Assembly: GCA_023251435.1 (NCBI GenBank)
Contig: JAHEYU010000003.1
Span: 1-64,000 of the forward strand
DNA: 64,000 nt
Source of the DNA: Bacteroidota bacterium
GTDB lineage: Bacteria > Bacteroidota > Bacteroidia > Bacteroidales > Prolixibacteraceae
Direction: 5' to 3'
This document shows, piece after piece, positions 45,620 through 58,132 of this stretch (the first letter of the stretch is position 1; each line of letters opens with the position of its first letter). The position numbers were made by a program, and so were the translations under genes. The notes below the pieces were generated by a model. The model was given only the letters and a program-made list of their open reading frames with translations, did not search any database and had not been told where the DNA came from.

Positions 45620-46867
45620 ATGAGACTGATTCTCGAAAATATAAAAGAACTTGTTCAGGTTGATCCCAAAAACAGACTTTGGGTGGCCGGAAAATCGATG
45701 GCTGAAGTACAAACTGTCAGGGACGCATTCGTACTTATTAAAGGTGAACAGATTGTAGATTTTGGGCCGATGGATATACTTAGACTGTCTGATTTCGAAG
45801 CAGATGACCTGATTATGGAAATTGATTGTTCAGGGAAAATGGTATTTCCTAGTTACTGCGATTCGCATACTCACCTGGTTTTTGCTGCTACACGCGAACA
45901 GGAGTTTGTTGGTCGTATAAAAGGACTGACTTACGAGGAAATTGCCCAGCAAGGTGGTGGGATCCTGAATTCGGCCAAACGGTTACAGGAAATGTCGGAA
46001 GATGATTTGTTTCATCAGGCGATGGAACGGCTCGAAGAAATTATGCTGACGGGAACCGGTGCTGTTGAAATTAAAAGCGGTTATGGGTTGACAACAGAAT
46101 CGGAACTTAAAATGCTAAGGGTGATTCGACGGATGAAGCAACATTCGCCTCTGATGATAAAATCAACCTTTCTGGCTCATGCTTTCCCGATGGAATATAG
46201 AAGCAAACGCAAAGAATACATGAATTTGCTGATTAACGAGATGCTCCCGGTGATCGCCTCTGACGAGCTGGCCGATTATGTGGATGTTTTTTGCGACCGC
46301 GGCTTTTTTACAATGGAAGAAACTGACCGGATACTGATGGCGGGTATGAAGCATGGTTTGAAAGGGAAAGTTCATGCCAACGAATTGGCCAATTCGGGCG
46401 GAGTTCAGGTAGGCGTAAAATACAATGCTTTGTCGGTCGATCATCTTGAATTTGTTGATGATGACGAAATTGCCGCTTTAATGGACAGCGAGACAATGCC
46501 AACAGTTTTGCCCGGAGCTGCATTTTTTCTGAATCTGAAACAAGCGCCCGTCCGGAAAATGATTGATGCCGGATTGCCGGTAGCGATGGCTTCAGATTAC
46601 AATCCCGGAACATCGCCTTCAGGAAATATGAATTTTATACAGTCGCTGGGCTGCCTGAAATACGGAATGACGCCGGAAGAAACTATTCACGCAACTACCA
46701 TCAATTCGGCTTATGCCATGGGTGTCAGTGAAAGTTACGGCAGCATTGCCAAAGGGAAAGTCGCCAATTTGTTTATCACCAAAGAGATTTCGAGTTATGC
46801 GGTAATTCCGTATTCGTTTGGCTCCCATCACATCGAAACGGTGATCCTGAACGGGGAAATACAATAG
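45620..46867 (+). CDS. hutI: Imidazolonepropionase
   Basis: 415 residues, amidohydrolase fold. Metal ligands are visible in CDSHTHLVFA (about 76), HANELANSGG with preceding KGKV (about 253) and ASDYNPGTSPSGN (about 328). It opens the imidazolone ring in histidine degradation, giving formiminoglutamate. A 100-base gap with low-complexity sequence separates it from ftcD. hutH and hutU are not in the window. Confidence 0.96.
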   Translation: MRLILENIKELVQVDPKNRLWVAGKSMAEVQTVRDAFVLIKGEQIVDFGPMDILRLSDFEADDLIMEIDCSGKMVFPSYCDSHTHLVFAATREQEFVGRIKGLTYEEIAQQGGGILNSAKRLQEMSEDDLFHQAMERLEEIMLTGTGAVEIKSGYGLTTESELKMLRVIRRMKQHSPLMIKSTFLAHAFPMEYRSKRKEYMNLLINEMLPVIASDELADYVDVFCDRGFFTMEETDRILMAGMKHGLKGKVHANELANSGGVQVGVKYNALSVDHLEFVDDDEIAALMDSETMPTVLPGAAFFLNLKQAPVRKMIDAGLPVAMASDYNPGTSPSGNMNFIQSLGCLKYGMTPEETIHATTINSAYAMGVSESYGSIAKGKVANLFITKEISSYAVIPYSFGSHHIETVILNGEIQ

Positions 46868-46967
46868 TGTTTCAAGTTTCAGGTTCAAAGTTTCACGTTT
46901 GTGCCACTTGGAACCTGGAATCTGGAACTAATCTTTGTCTAAAATCTAACATCTATATTCTACTTGA
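46868..46967. repeat. Imperfect-repeat spacer between hutI and ftcD
   Basis: TTTCAAGTTTCAGGTTCAAAG is followed by a partly complementary GGAACCTGGAATCTGGAAC, giving an imperfect hairpin typical of Bacteroidetes spacers. Confidence 0.35.
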
Positions 46968-48650
46968 ATGAAACAACTAATCGAATGTGTTCCGAATTTT
47001 TCGGAAGGAAGAGATGAAAAAATAATCCGTCAGATTACCAATGCAATTCAGTCGGTTGACGGAATCAAATTACTGAATGTTGATCCGGGTAAAGATACCA
47101 ACCGCACAGTTGTAACTTTTGTGGGTGAACCGGAACAGGTGATTGAAGCCGCGTTTCGAGGTGCGAAAATGGCTGCCCAGCTCATCGACATGAGTAAACA
47201 CAAAGGTGAGCATCCGCGTTTCGGGGCAATGGATGTTTGTCCGCTGGTTCCGATTGCCAATATCACCATGGAAGAAACTGTGGTTTATGCGCGTAGATTG
47301 GCCAAAAGAGTGGGAGAGGAGCTCGGAATTTCAGTTTATTGCTACGAATTTGCAGCCTTTAGTAATGATCGCCAAAGTCTGGCCAACTGCCGTGCTGGCG
47401 AATATGAAGGACTGAAGGAAAAACTTCAGAAACCTGAGTGGAAACCCGATTTTGGGCCGGTTGTTTTGAATGAACGTTCTGGCGCAACGGCCGTTGGAGC
47501 GCGTAATTTTCTGATTGCCTACAATGTCAACCTGAATACGACTTCGGTGCGTCGGGCCAATTCAATCGCGTTCGATGTGCGCGAAGCCGGTCGTGTGGTT
47601 CGCGAAGGCGATCCGGTGACCGGAAAAATTGTGAACGACGAAAACGGTGAGCCGATGCGTATTCAGGGAACGTTGAAAAAAGTTCGCGCCATTGGCTGGT
47701 TTATCAAAGAATACGGTGTGGCACAAATCTCCATGAACCTGACAGACATTTCTGTAACCTCGATGCACCAGGCATTTGACGAGGTGGTTGAACGCGCCCG
47801 TGAACGTGGAATCCGGGTGACCGGCTCGGAACTGATTGGTGTTATTCCTTTACATGCAATGCTCGATGCCGGTAAATATTTTCTCCGGAAACAGCAACGT
47901 TCTGTCGGAATTCCGGAGGCGGAAATCATCAAAATTGCTGTTAAATCACTTGGATTGGATGAACTGTCGCCATTCGATCCGAAGAAGCGAATCATAGAAT
48001 ACCTGATTGAAGATCAGCAAAACAAGCTGGTTGACATGACTTTATCCGGATTTTCAAATGAAACTTTGTCGGAATCGCCTGCTCCGGGTGGGGGATCTGT
48101 AGCAGCTTATGTTGGTTCTTTGGGAGCTGCATTGGGTTCGATGGTGGCCAACCTTTCGGCTCATAAACGCGGCTGGGACGACCGGTGGGAAGAGTTCTCC
48201 AACTGGGCCGAAAAAGGGAAACAACATCACGACCGCTTGCTGAAACTGGTGGATGAAGATACGGCAGCTTTCAACGCAATTATGGATGCATTCGGCTTGC
48301 CAAAGAACAACGATCAGGAGAAAAAACACCGTTCGGCTGCTATTCAGACTGCAACCAAACATGCCATTGAAGTGCCTTTTGAAGTGATGCAAACCGCCTT
48401 TCAATCGCTGGAAGTTATTCAGGCGATGGCTGAAATTGGCAATCCTAATTCGCTGTCTGATGCCGGAGTTGGAGCATTGTGTGCCCGTGCTGCAGTTTAC
48501 GGAGCTTATCTTAATGTCAGGATCAATTCAGGAGAACTGGCTGATAAAACTTATGTAGATGAAATACTTAACAAAGCTGTGAATCTTCTTCAGGAAACAT
48601 TGGCAAAAGAAACCGAAATTCTGAATTTGGTTGAATCAAGAATCCAATAA
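46968..48650 (+). CDS. ftcD: Glutamate formimidoyltransferase / formimidoyl-THF cyclodeaminase
   Basis: 560 residues, two fused activities. The N-terminal transferase (1-330) has CVPNFSEGRD, HKGEHPRFGAMDVCPLVPI and RSGATAVGARNFLIAYN. The cyclodeaminase (365-555) has ESPAPGGGSVAAYVGSLGAA and HHDRLLKLVDEDTAAFN. It moves the formimino group of formiminoglutamate to tetrahydrofolate and releases ammonia, completing histidine breakdown after HutI and feeding the folate pool used by FolD. Confidence 0.95.
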   Translation: MKQLIECVPNFSEGRDEKIIRQITNAIQSVDGIKLLNVDPGKDTNRTVVTFVGEPEQVIEAAFRGAKMAAQLIDMSKHKGEHPRFGAMDVCPLVPIANITMEETVVYARRLAKRVGEELGISVYCYEFAAFSNDRQSLANCRAGEYEGLKEKLQKPEWKPDFGPVVLNERSGATAVGARNFLIAYNVNLNTTSVRRANSIAFDVREAGRVVREGDPVTGKIVNDENGEPMRIQGTLKKVRAIGWFIKEYGVAQISMNLTDISVTSMHQAFDEVVERARERGIRVTGSELIGVIPLHAMLDAGKYFLRKQQRSVGIPEAEIIKIAVKSLGLDELSPFDPKKRIIEYLIEDQQNKLVDMTLSGFSNETLSESPAPGGGSVAAYVGSLGAALGSMVANLSAHKRGWDDRWEEFSNWAEKGKQHHDRLLKLVDEDTAAFNAIMDAFGLPKNNDQEKKHRSAAIQTATKHAIEVPFEVMQTAFQSLEVIQAMAEIGNPNSLSDAGVGALCARAAVYGAYLNVRINSGELADKTYVDEILNKAVNLLQETLAKETEILNLVESRIQ

Positions 48651-48666
48651 AATTAACCCGGAGTTT

Positions 48667-49755
48667 ATGGATCTGAAATCTAAACTTAATCCCAAACGAT
48701 TTATCAACAGGAATAAGATTCCTGTTGAAGAACTTGAACCGGTGAAATGTCAAAATTGCGATTATGAGTTTAAAGGACATTTTTGCCCCAATTGTGGTCA
48801 GGAAGTAGCCGAATTCAACCGCCCGTTTGGTTTTGTTTTGTACGATTTTGCCGGAAATTTTTTTGCTTTTGATACCCGCTTTTTTCGCACTTTCAAGTAC
48901 TTGCTGTTTCGTCCGGGATTTCTGACTGCCGAGTTTTTTCAGGGCCGAAGGATGCGCTATTCTCCACCATTCAGGATATTTGTATTTTTGAGTTTTATAC
49001 TTTTTCTGTTGCTTCAAAGCCTGACAGAACGAACACTTGATGCTGTTCCGGAGTTAAAAGTATCCGATTCGTCGAAACAGAAAAAGTTGAAGAATGGGTT
49101 GGTTTTAAACGCAGATATTGTTTTGGAGAACGATTCGGTTGCAAGTATGAATCCCGATTCGCTGGCAATGTTTCCGATTGGAGCAAAGGATACTATTCAG
49201 CCCGATCCTGACGAATTGAACATCGACTTGTCTATTTTTGGAGATGAAAATACTCGTGAAAGTCTTCTGAAACTGGCTGATCAATTTCAAGGAAAGCTCG
49301 ATAATACAGCCGACCCGGAGAAACGTAAACAATACAGTTCTTACATTGCCATGTTCCGGGCGCCCGAAATGGTAATTTCAAATGTGATGAAATACATGTC
49401 GTGGGCATTTTTTATTTTGCTACCGTTGTTTGCACTTGTGCTGAAACTGTTCTATATCCGGCGAGATCAGCTTTATATCAGGCATTTGCTGTTCTCCATT
49501 CATTTGCATTCCTACTTGTTTTTTATCCTGATTTTGGTTGTCATCCTGAAACTTTTCTTTGAAAGCGGTACCACAGTGATTAATCTTGCCCTTTTGTTAT
49601 CGTTCCCTTTGTATTTTGTTTTGGCCATGCGTAAATTCTATGGACAAAGCTGGGGGAAAGTAGTTATGAAATTTATAGGGATTTCGTTCATTTATAACGT
49701 AATGTTGTGGGCAACAGTGATTTTTGTTTTTGCCAAATCTATCGGCTTAAGCTAA
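48667..49755 (+). CDS. DUF3667-like zinc-ribbon membrane protein
   Basis: 363 residues from the ATG at 48667. Near the start is a zinc-ribbon, CQNCDYEFKGHFCPNCGQ, then the conserved FFAFDTRFFRTFKYLLFRPG and EFFQGRRMRYSPPFRIFVF segment of DUF3667, a first membrane helix, a long soluble acidic loop (about 140-235) and four more membrane helices. The function of this Bacteroidetes family is unknown. It follows ftcD by 16 bases, but functional coupling is not evident. Confidence 0.88.
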   Translation: MDLKSKLNPKRFINRNKIPVEELEPVKCQNCDYEFKGHFCPNCGQEVAEFNRPFGFVLYDFAGNFFAFDTRFFRTFKYLLFRPGFLTAEFFQGRRMRYSPPFRIFVFLSFILFLLLQSLTERTLDAVPELKVSDSSKQKKLKNGLVLNADIVLENDSVASMNPDSLAMFPIGAKDTIQPDPDELNIDLSIFGDENTRESLLKLADQFQGKLDNTADPEKRKQYSSYIAMFRAPEMVISNVMKYMSWAFFILLPLFALVLKLFYIRRDQLYIRHLLFSIHLHSYLFFILILVVILKLFFESGTTVINLALLLSFPLYFVLAMRKFYGQSWGKVVMKFIGISFIYNVMLWATVIFVFAKSIGLS

Positions 49756-49817
49756 TAATGTGCTGAATTATCAATGATTTTGTATTGCTAATGCAGATAA
49801 AAATTCTCAATTTTGCA

Positions 49818-49851
49818 TGCCTACCAGTTCCTACCGGTAGGCATTATTTTT
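49818..49851 (+). terminator. TGCCTACC/GGTAGGCA hairpin with T tract
   Basis: Eight-bp stem with a 10-base loop, TTATTTTTG behind it. It probably ends the DUF3667 transcript. The tail overlaps an exact TATTTTTG -7 box (49845-49852) for the beta-galactosidase gene, so the hairpin may also work as an operator. Confidence 0.6.
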
Positions 49852-49864
49852 GCCAATATGCTAA

Positions 49865-53083
<3,219 letters not shown>

Positions 53084-53128
53084 AAAGACGGTTGTCCGAA
53101 GACGTAAGTCTGAAAATATATAATTATA

Positions 53129-53165
53129 AGCGGGAGGCTTCGAAAGAAGCTTCCCGTTTAATTTT
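53129..53165 (+). terminator. Terminator after beta-galactosidase
   Basis: AAGCGGGAGGCTTC pairs with GAAGCTTCCCGTTT (wobbles) around a GAAA tetraloop, followed by TAATTTT. Confidence 0.85.
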
Positions 53166-53201
53166 AGAAGTCACCTTGATATTATTGTTGAAATAATAGT
53201 C

Positions 53202-54062
53202 TCAAATTTTGTGAATGTATTCAGCGCTTTCCTTAAATGTTTCGGGATTCATCTCCACAAAGTAGTTTTTTACCCCACATTTTTCGGCAGCAGTAAAAAG
53301 TTCTTTCCAATCAACAATTCCCTGTCCGATTGGCACTTGTTTTTCGGTGGTTGCCGACCAATCGGCTAAGTGCGCAGAAATGAAACGTCCGGGATATTTA
53401 TTAAAATAGGTAGCCGCTTTATATCCTATACTGATTACAGCTACCTGAAACTGCATTTTCACAAGTTCGGGATCGAATTGTTTGAGCAGTTCATCATAAA
53501 TCAGGACGCCGTCAATTTTTTCGAATTCCATGTGGTGGTTATGAAACCCGGTTTGAATACCGGCTTTTTTTGTTTTCGTACCAATCTCGTTCAATTCATC
53601 AGCAGCTTTTTTCCAGTCGCTCATGGTGGCATTTTTTGGAAGCCAAAAACTGGAAGCAATCATTTGTTTTTGTCCCGATTCCAGTGCAAAATCAATCCGT
53701 TCGTTAAGGTTTTCCCGCAATTCGCCCATACCATAATGAGTGCTTTCCAGAACAAGTCCGGCATCCTCTGCAATCTTCTTCATTTCTATTCCTTTCATGC
53801 TCACTAAGGGCCCAAATCCTGAACTGACATATCCGGGTGGAGAACACATTTCAACACTTTGGTAGCCCTGTGCAGCCATCATTTTTAGCGTTCCGGCAAA
53901 ATCTTTTATCAGTTGGTCTTTTATAGTCCAAATCTGGAAGCCAAGAGGCTTTTTAAGTAATTTTGCTGTTGTTGCTGCTTCAAGATTTAAAGGCAAATTG
54001 GAGGCAAGTATGGCGGCTCCAATACCCATTGCGCTTTTACCGAAAAATTGACGTCTGTTCAT
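53202..54062 (-). CDS. Exported sugar-phosphate isomerase/epimerase-like TIM-barrel protein
   Basis: 286 residues. The N-terminus MNRRQFFGKSAMGIGAAILAS carries a twin-arginine-like export signal. The rest is an AP-endonuclease-2/xylose-isomerase-like barrel: FQIWTIKDQL, GYQSVEMCSPPG, TGFHNHHMEFEK, AHLADWS and YFVEMNPETF, giving the usual His/Glu/Asp metal ligands. Exported relatives often occur with Gfo/Idh and DUF1080 genes in keto-sugar loci, like the one at 14.8-21.5 kb. Convergent to beta-galactosidase. Substrate unknown. Confidence 0.85.
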   Translation of the reverse strand: MNRRQFFGKSAMGIGAAILASNLPLNLEAATTAKLLKKPLGFQIWTIKDQLIKDFAGTLKMMAAQGYQSVEMCSPPGYVSSGFGPLVSMKGIEMKKIAEDAGLVLESTHYGMGELRENLNERIDFALESGQKQMIASSFWLPKNATMSDWKKAADELNEIGTKTKKAGIQTGFHNHHMEFEKIDGVLIYDELLKQFDPELVKMQFQVAVISIGYKAATYFNKYPGRFISAHLADWSATTEKQVPIGQGIVDWKELFTAAEKCGVKNYFVEMNPETFKESAEYIHKI

Positions 54063-54199
54063 AATTCAGGAGATTTTAGTTCTATTGCGAATGTAACTAA
54101 AAGGATTTAATAACAAATTTTACTCTTGCTTTAAATTTTCCAATTTGCAACATCCTAAAAGTTTGAGTTTTTGTTTTACAAACCGTCTAAAAAGTAGAA

Positions 54200-54217
54200 G
54201 GGAGCCGGGCGGCTCCC
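54200..54217 (-). terminator. GGGAGCC hairpin after the 76-aa gene
   Basis: GGGAGCC, loop GGGC, GGCTCCC; read on the minus strand it lies 13 bases past the stop codon of the small gene and is followed by a T-rich stretch. Confidence 0.7.
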
Positions 54218-54229
54218 AATCAATCTACA

Positions 54230-54460
54230 TTATTGCGATTCGTGAAAAAGGGTCTTGTTTTCTCTGACCTTGATACATTTCTGATGATTATTAATCAGGG
54301 TCATTTTTTCTGTTTCAGTAAGTACGTCGAAATATGCTAATCGTTCTTTTAAAGTCAATTGTCTGATGTGTATAAAAACACAATCTTTTTTCGCGTTAAC
54401 CATTGGGCAATGGAATATAAGCCCGTAGTAATCTGAAATACAATTCCTCATAATCAACAT
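54230..54460 (-). CDS. Small cysteine-containing protein of unknown function
   Basis: 76 residues; the start could also be the second Met (MRNCISDYY), three residues in. Cysteines occur in FHCPMVN, DCVFIHIRQ and HQKCIKV, spaced so that a small metal-binding or disulfide fold is possible, and an LTLKERLAYFDVLTETEKM stretch forms a helix. The protein is soluble. I believe it is conserved in related Bacteroidetes but cannot name a family. Confidence 0.65.
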   Translation of the reverse strand: MLIMRNCISDYYGLIFHCPMVNAKKDCVFIHIRQLTLKERLAYFDVLTETEKMTLINNHQKCIKVRENKTLFHESQ

Positions 54461-54549
54461 ATCATTCTCGGTTCGAACTGCCTACACTTTTAATTCCGAA
54501 AAACAGAAAAAGGTAACCCCCGAAATTGGAATATTTTTAAAATTTTTTG

Positions 54550-54584
54550 TTTGAAGAGCACTTTGCCATATTTTTATAATTTTG
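54550..54584 (+). promoter_or_regulatory. Likely promoter of ffh
   Basis: TTTG (54550-54553), 23 bases, TAATTTTG (54577-54584). The -7 box is exact, the spacer a little long. It is 37 bases before the ffh start. Confidence 0.45.
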
Positions 54585-54621
54585 CAACAGTTTTATCAAA
54601 ATGAAAACCGACTGAAACGAT

Positions 54622-55953
54622 ATGTTTGAAAATCTTAATGAAAAGCTGGAAAGATCCTTTAAACTCCTTAAAGGTCAGGGAAAAATTACCGAAATAAATA
54701 TAGCGGAAACGCTTAAAGAAGTACGCAGGGCATTGCTCGACGCCGATGTTAACTTCAAGATAGCCAAGACATTTACTGAAAATGTCAGGAAAAAGGCGTT
54801 GGGAATGGACGTTCTCAATTCATTGAAACCTGGTCAGTTAATGGTGAAAATTGTTCACGATGAACTGGCTGAGTTGATGGGTGGAAAATTCGTTGACATC
54901 AATCTGAAAGGAAATCCTTCAGTTATTTTAATTGCCGGGCTTCAAGGGTCGGGTAAAACAACTTTCGCCGGAAAGTTGGCTAAAATGCTGAAGAGCAAAA
55001 AGGGAAAGCATCCACTGTTGGTTGCCTGCGATATTTACAGGCCAGCTGCCATCGAACAGCTAAAAGTTCTCGGAGCACAAATTAATGTTCCGGTTTATAC
55101 TGAAGACGGCAATAGAAATCCTGTGAAGATCGCTTTGGATGCTATTCGTCAGGCAAAATTGCAGGGTAACGACGTTGTCATCATTGATACCGCTGGTCGT
55201 TTGGCCATCGATCAGGAAATGATGAACGAAATAAGTGCTGTTAAAGATGCTGTAAAGCCACACGAAATTTTGTTTGTGGTTGATGCAATGACCGGTCAGG
55301 ATGCAGTAAACACAGCCAAAGAATTTAACGATCGCCTGGATTTCGACGGTGTTGTTTTAACAAAACTGGATGGTGATACCCGTGGTGGTGCGGCCATTTC
55401 AATTCGTTCGGTGGTTGATAAGCCTATTAAATTTGTAGGTACCGGCGAAAAATTGGAAGCGCTTGATAATTTTCACCCTGAACGTATGGCCGACCGTATT
55501 CTCGGGATGGGCGATATTGTTTCGCTGGTTGAAAAAGCACAGGAACAATTTGATGAAGTTGAAGCAAAAAAACTTCAGCAAAAACTGGCAAAAAATCAGT
55601 TCAGTTTTAGCGATTTTCTGAAACAGATTCAGCAAATAAAAAAGATGGGTAACCTTAAAGACCTGGCAGCAATGATTCCGGGAATGGGTAAGGCATTGAA
55701 AGATGTGCAAATTGAAGATGATGCGTTTAAGCATATTGAAGCAATTATTTATTCGATGACACCAGCGGAGAGGGAAGACCCGAGTCTGTTAAACGGATCG
55801 CGCCGCAAGCGTATTGCCGATGGTTCCGGAACCGACATTCAGGAAGTTAACCGGCTTATTAAACAATTTGCCGAAACACGCAAAATGATGAAGGTGGTGT
55901 CGCAAGGCAAAAATATGACAAAAATGATGGGCAAAACCGGTCAGAAACGATAA
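54622..55953 (+). CDS. ffh: Signal recognition particle GTPase Ffh
   Basis: 443 residues. N domain with RRALLDADVNFKI, G domain with GLQGSGKTTFAGKLA (about 108), CDIYRPAAIEQL, DTAGRLAIDQ and TKLDGDTRGGAA, then the methionine-rich M domain (FLKQIQQIKKMG, SRRKRIADGSG) ending KMMGKTGQKR. It binds 4.5S RNA and directs nascent membrane proteins to SecYEG. The gene for 4.5S RNA is not seen here. Nineteen bases separate it from folD. Confidence 0.97.
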   Translation: MFENLNEKLERSFKLLKGQGKITEINIAETLKEVRRALLDADVNFKIAKTFTENVRKKALGMDVLNSLKPGQLMVKIVHDELAELMGGKFVDINLKGNPSVILIAGLQGSGKTTFAGKLAKMLKSKKGKHPLLVACDIYRPAAIEQLKVLGAQINVPVYTEDGNRNPVKIALDAIRQAKLQGNDVVIIDTAGRLAIDQEMMNEISAVKDAVKPHEILFVVDAMTGQDAVNTAKEFNDRLDFDGVVLTKLDGDTRGGAAISIRSVVDKPIKFVGTGEKLEALDNFHPERMADRILGMGDIVSLVEKAQEQFDEVEAKKLQQKLAKNQFSFSDFLKQIQQIKKMGNLKDLAAMIPGMGKALKDVQIEDDAFKHIEAIIYSMTPAEREDPSLLNGSRRKRIADGSGTDIQEVNRLIKQFAETRKMMKVVSQGKNMTKMMGKTGQKR

Positions 55954-55972
55954 TCCAATTAAATAGGTTAAT

Positions 55973-56842
55973 ATGATTTTAATTGACGGAAAAAAGACGG
56001 CTGACGATATTAAAAAGGAAATTGCCGAAGAAGTAAAGATGATTGTTGCCCAGGGTAAACGTGCTCCGCATTTGGCGGCCGTTCTGGTTGGACACGACGG
56101 AGGAAGTGAGACTTACGTGGCCTTTAAAATTAAAGATTGCGAGGAAGTCGGATTTCGGTCGTCGCTAATCCGGTTTGAGGACAATGTGACCGAAGCCGAA
56201 TTGATAGCTAAAGTTCATGAATTAAATCAGGATACTGAATTAGATGGATTTATTGTGCAGTTACCTCTGCCAAAGCATATTTCAGAACAAAAAATAATTG
56301 AAGCAATTGATCCGCGAAAAGATGTGGATGGTTTCCATCCCGAAAATGTTGGAAGACTGGTTCTTGGAATGCCGGCATTTTTATCAGCAACTCCATTTGG
56401 CATCGTTGAATTGCTTAAAAGATACCAAATTCCAACATCAGGAAAGAATTGCGTAATTGTTGGCCGAAGCAATATTGTAGGGCGCCCGCTAAGCATTTTA
56501 ATGTCGCAAAAAGGAGTAAATGCTACCGTTACCGTTGCTCATAGTCGAACCAAAGATCTCGAGAAAGTTTGCGCTGAAGCTGATATTCTTATAGCCGCAT
56601 TGGGATCGCCTGAGTTTATTAAGGCAAACATGGTAAAAGAAGGTGCCGTTGTAATAGATGTTGGAACAACACGTGTTGCAGCTCCGGAAACTAAATCAGG
56701 ATGGCGTTTGAAGGGAGATGTCAGGTTTGATGAAGTTGCACCGAAATGTAGCTATATTACACCTGTACCGGGCGGAGTTGGTCCAATGACAAGAGTGTCA
56801 CTTCTGCTTAATACCATTATGGCAGCCAAAAAACGAGTTTAA
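55973..56842 (+). CDS. folD: Methylenetetrahydrofolate dehydrogenase/cyclohydrolase
   Basis: 289 residues with both FolD signatures: [20 protein letters not shown] (catalytic Lys, about 55), QLPLPKHI, the NADP-binding [14 protein letters not shown] and the [10 protein letters not shown] end. It interconverts methylene-, methenyl- and formyl-THF in the cytosol, next in line to FtcD products. Probably co-transcribed with ffh. Confidence 0.97.
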   Translation: MILIDGKKTADDIKKEIAEEVKMIVAQGKRAPHLAAVLVGHDGGSETYVAFKIKDCEEVGFRSSLIRFEDNVTEAELIAKVHELNQDTELDGFIVQLPLPKHISEQKIIEAIDPRKDVDGFHPENVGRLVLGMPAFLSATPFGIVELLKRYQIPTSGKNCVIVGRSNIVGRPLSILMSQKGVNATVTVAHSRTKDLEKVCAEADILIAALGSPEFIKANMVKEGAVVIDVGTTRVAAPETKSGWRLKGDVRFDEVAPKCSYITPVPGGVGPMTRVSLLLNTIMAAKKRV

Positions 56843-56888
56843 CGCAGTTACCAATTAAAAGACAATATACTTGTATATCAATTATCCT

Positions 56889-56936
56889 CCAAAAGAAAGC
56901 TCCCGGCAATTTAGTTTGTCGGGAGCTTTCTTTTGG
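56889..56936. terminator. Strong bidirectional terminator between folD and the SRPBCC gene
   Basis: Seventeen perfectly paired bases (CCAAAAGAAAGCTCCCG and complement) around a 14-base loop with a further CAA/TTG pairing. A and T runs on both sides. Confidence 0.92.
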
Positions 56937-56991
56937 ATAGAATTTTTAATCTGAACACAATAAGGAAATTTTGTTTTTAGTGTTTCTTTTC

Positions 56992-57441
56992 CTACCTGTA
57001 TGGCAATGCAGCCAGTGTGTCAGCCAATTTGTTAATACCTTCTTCCAGTTTCTTGTTTACCATCATTTTTATCATCATGCTCATGTCGGCATCAAGGGTG
57101 AGCCTCATTTTGGTCTGGTAAGCATCGACAGGAAGCAGTTGTATCCAAAACACAATACTTAATGGCAGACTTCCGGTGCTACTGATTTTGATGGTTTTTA
57201 CAGGTTCACGATCGATGATCCTGATTTCGGCCAATCCCATTCCCCCAATTTGAAAGCGGCAAGAATCAGCATCGGATTCAAAATTAGAAATTTTGATTTG
57301 CGGAACCTGTTCTGTTATCTTCTCCAAAAGTCCGTCGTTAATGTATTTCGACAGGTTTTCGAAGTTTGACAGGTAATTGTATATTATTTCCTGATTGTTG
57401 TTGATGATTTTTATATCGCTGATATACTTACTGATACCCAT
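56992..57441 (-). CDS. SRPBCC (START-like) family protein
   Basis: 149 residues of mixed strand and helix matching the polyketide-cyclase/START-like fold: QEIIYNYLSNFENLSKYI, CRFQIGGMGLAEIRIIDREP, then a long C-terminal helix (MIKMMVNKKLEEGINKLAD). These proteins bind hydrophobic ligands in a central cavity. The ligand is unknown. Fifteen bases from pyrE, same direction, so probably one transcript. Confidence 0.85.
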   Translation of the reverse strand: MGISKYISDIKIINNNQEIIYNYLSNFENLSKYINDGLLEKITEQVPQIKISNFESDADSCRFQIGGMGLAEIRIIDREPVKTIKISSTGSLPLSIVFWIQLLPVDAYQTKMRLTLDADMSMMIKMMVNKKLEEGINKLADTLAALPYR

Positions 57442-57456
57442 AGTTTCCGATATTAT

Positions 57457-58092
57457 CTATTTGCCCCAGCTTTCAGGTTGTTCGCGCCATTTATTGAGCT
57501 TTTCAACTTCCTCCGGTTTTACGTCGCCCGATTCTAGTGCAAGATCAATTAAAACCTGGTAACGGCTAAGAGCAGTCAGTTCAAGACCTGCTTCAGCAAA
57601 GTTTTTGCGGGCCAGCGGAAAATTATAAGTAAAAATAGCTAACATTCCCAACACATCGCCACCGAAATTGGTGATGGCATCAGCTGCTTTCAGGCTGCTT
57701 AACCCGGTCGAAATCAGGTCTTCAATAATTACAACTTTCTGTCCGGCTTTCATGTCGCCTTCAATCAGGTTTTCCAAACCATGATCTTTCGGTTTTGCCC
57801 TGACATAAATAAACGGTAATCCAAGTTCCTGAGCAACCAGCATTCCGTGCGCAATTGCGCCGGTAGCAACACCGGCAATCACTTCAGCCTGCGGATATTT
57901 GTCGCGGATAATTTTACAGAATTGCTCGCAGATAAAAGTTCTTTCAGCCGGATAAGACATTATCTTGCGATTGTCGCAATATATCGGGGCTTTCCAGCCC
58001 GATGCCCATGTAAAGGGATTGTTTGGCTGTACTTTTATCGTGTTTATTTGAAGGAGTTTCTTTGTAACTTCGAGTTGAATTTGTTCAATCAT
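57457..58092 (-). CDS. pyrE: Orotate phosphoribosyltransferase
   Basis: 211 residues. PRPP-binding motif VVIIEDLISTGLSSLKA (about 122-138), PIYCDNRKIMSYP (about 35) and FIYVRAKPKDHG. It joins orotate to PRPP in pyrimidine synthesis. First gene of a short leftward transcript with the SRPBCC gene. Confidence 0.96.
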   Translation of the reverse strand: MIEQIQLEVTKKLLQINTIKVQPNNPFTWASGWKAPIYCDNRKIMSYPAERTFICEQFCKIIRDKYPQAEVIAGVATGAIAHGMLVAQELGLPFIYVRAKPKDHGLENLIEGDMKAGQKVVIIEDLISTGLSSLKAADAITNFGGDVLGMLAIFTYNFPLARKNFAEAGLELTALSRYQVLIDLALESGDVKPEEVEKLNKWREQPESWGK

Positions 58093-58124
58093 GATTGATT
58101 TGTTTTTTACTTAAATAATAATGG

Positions 58125-58132
58125 CAAATGTA
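58125..58132 (-). promoter_or_regulatory. Possible -7 element (TACATTTG) for pyrE
   Basis: An exact match on the minus strand 33 bases before the pyrE start, overlapping the divergent NUDIX gene start codon. Confidence 0.35.
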
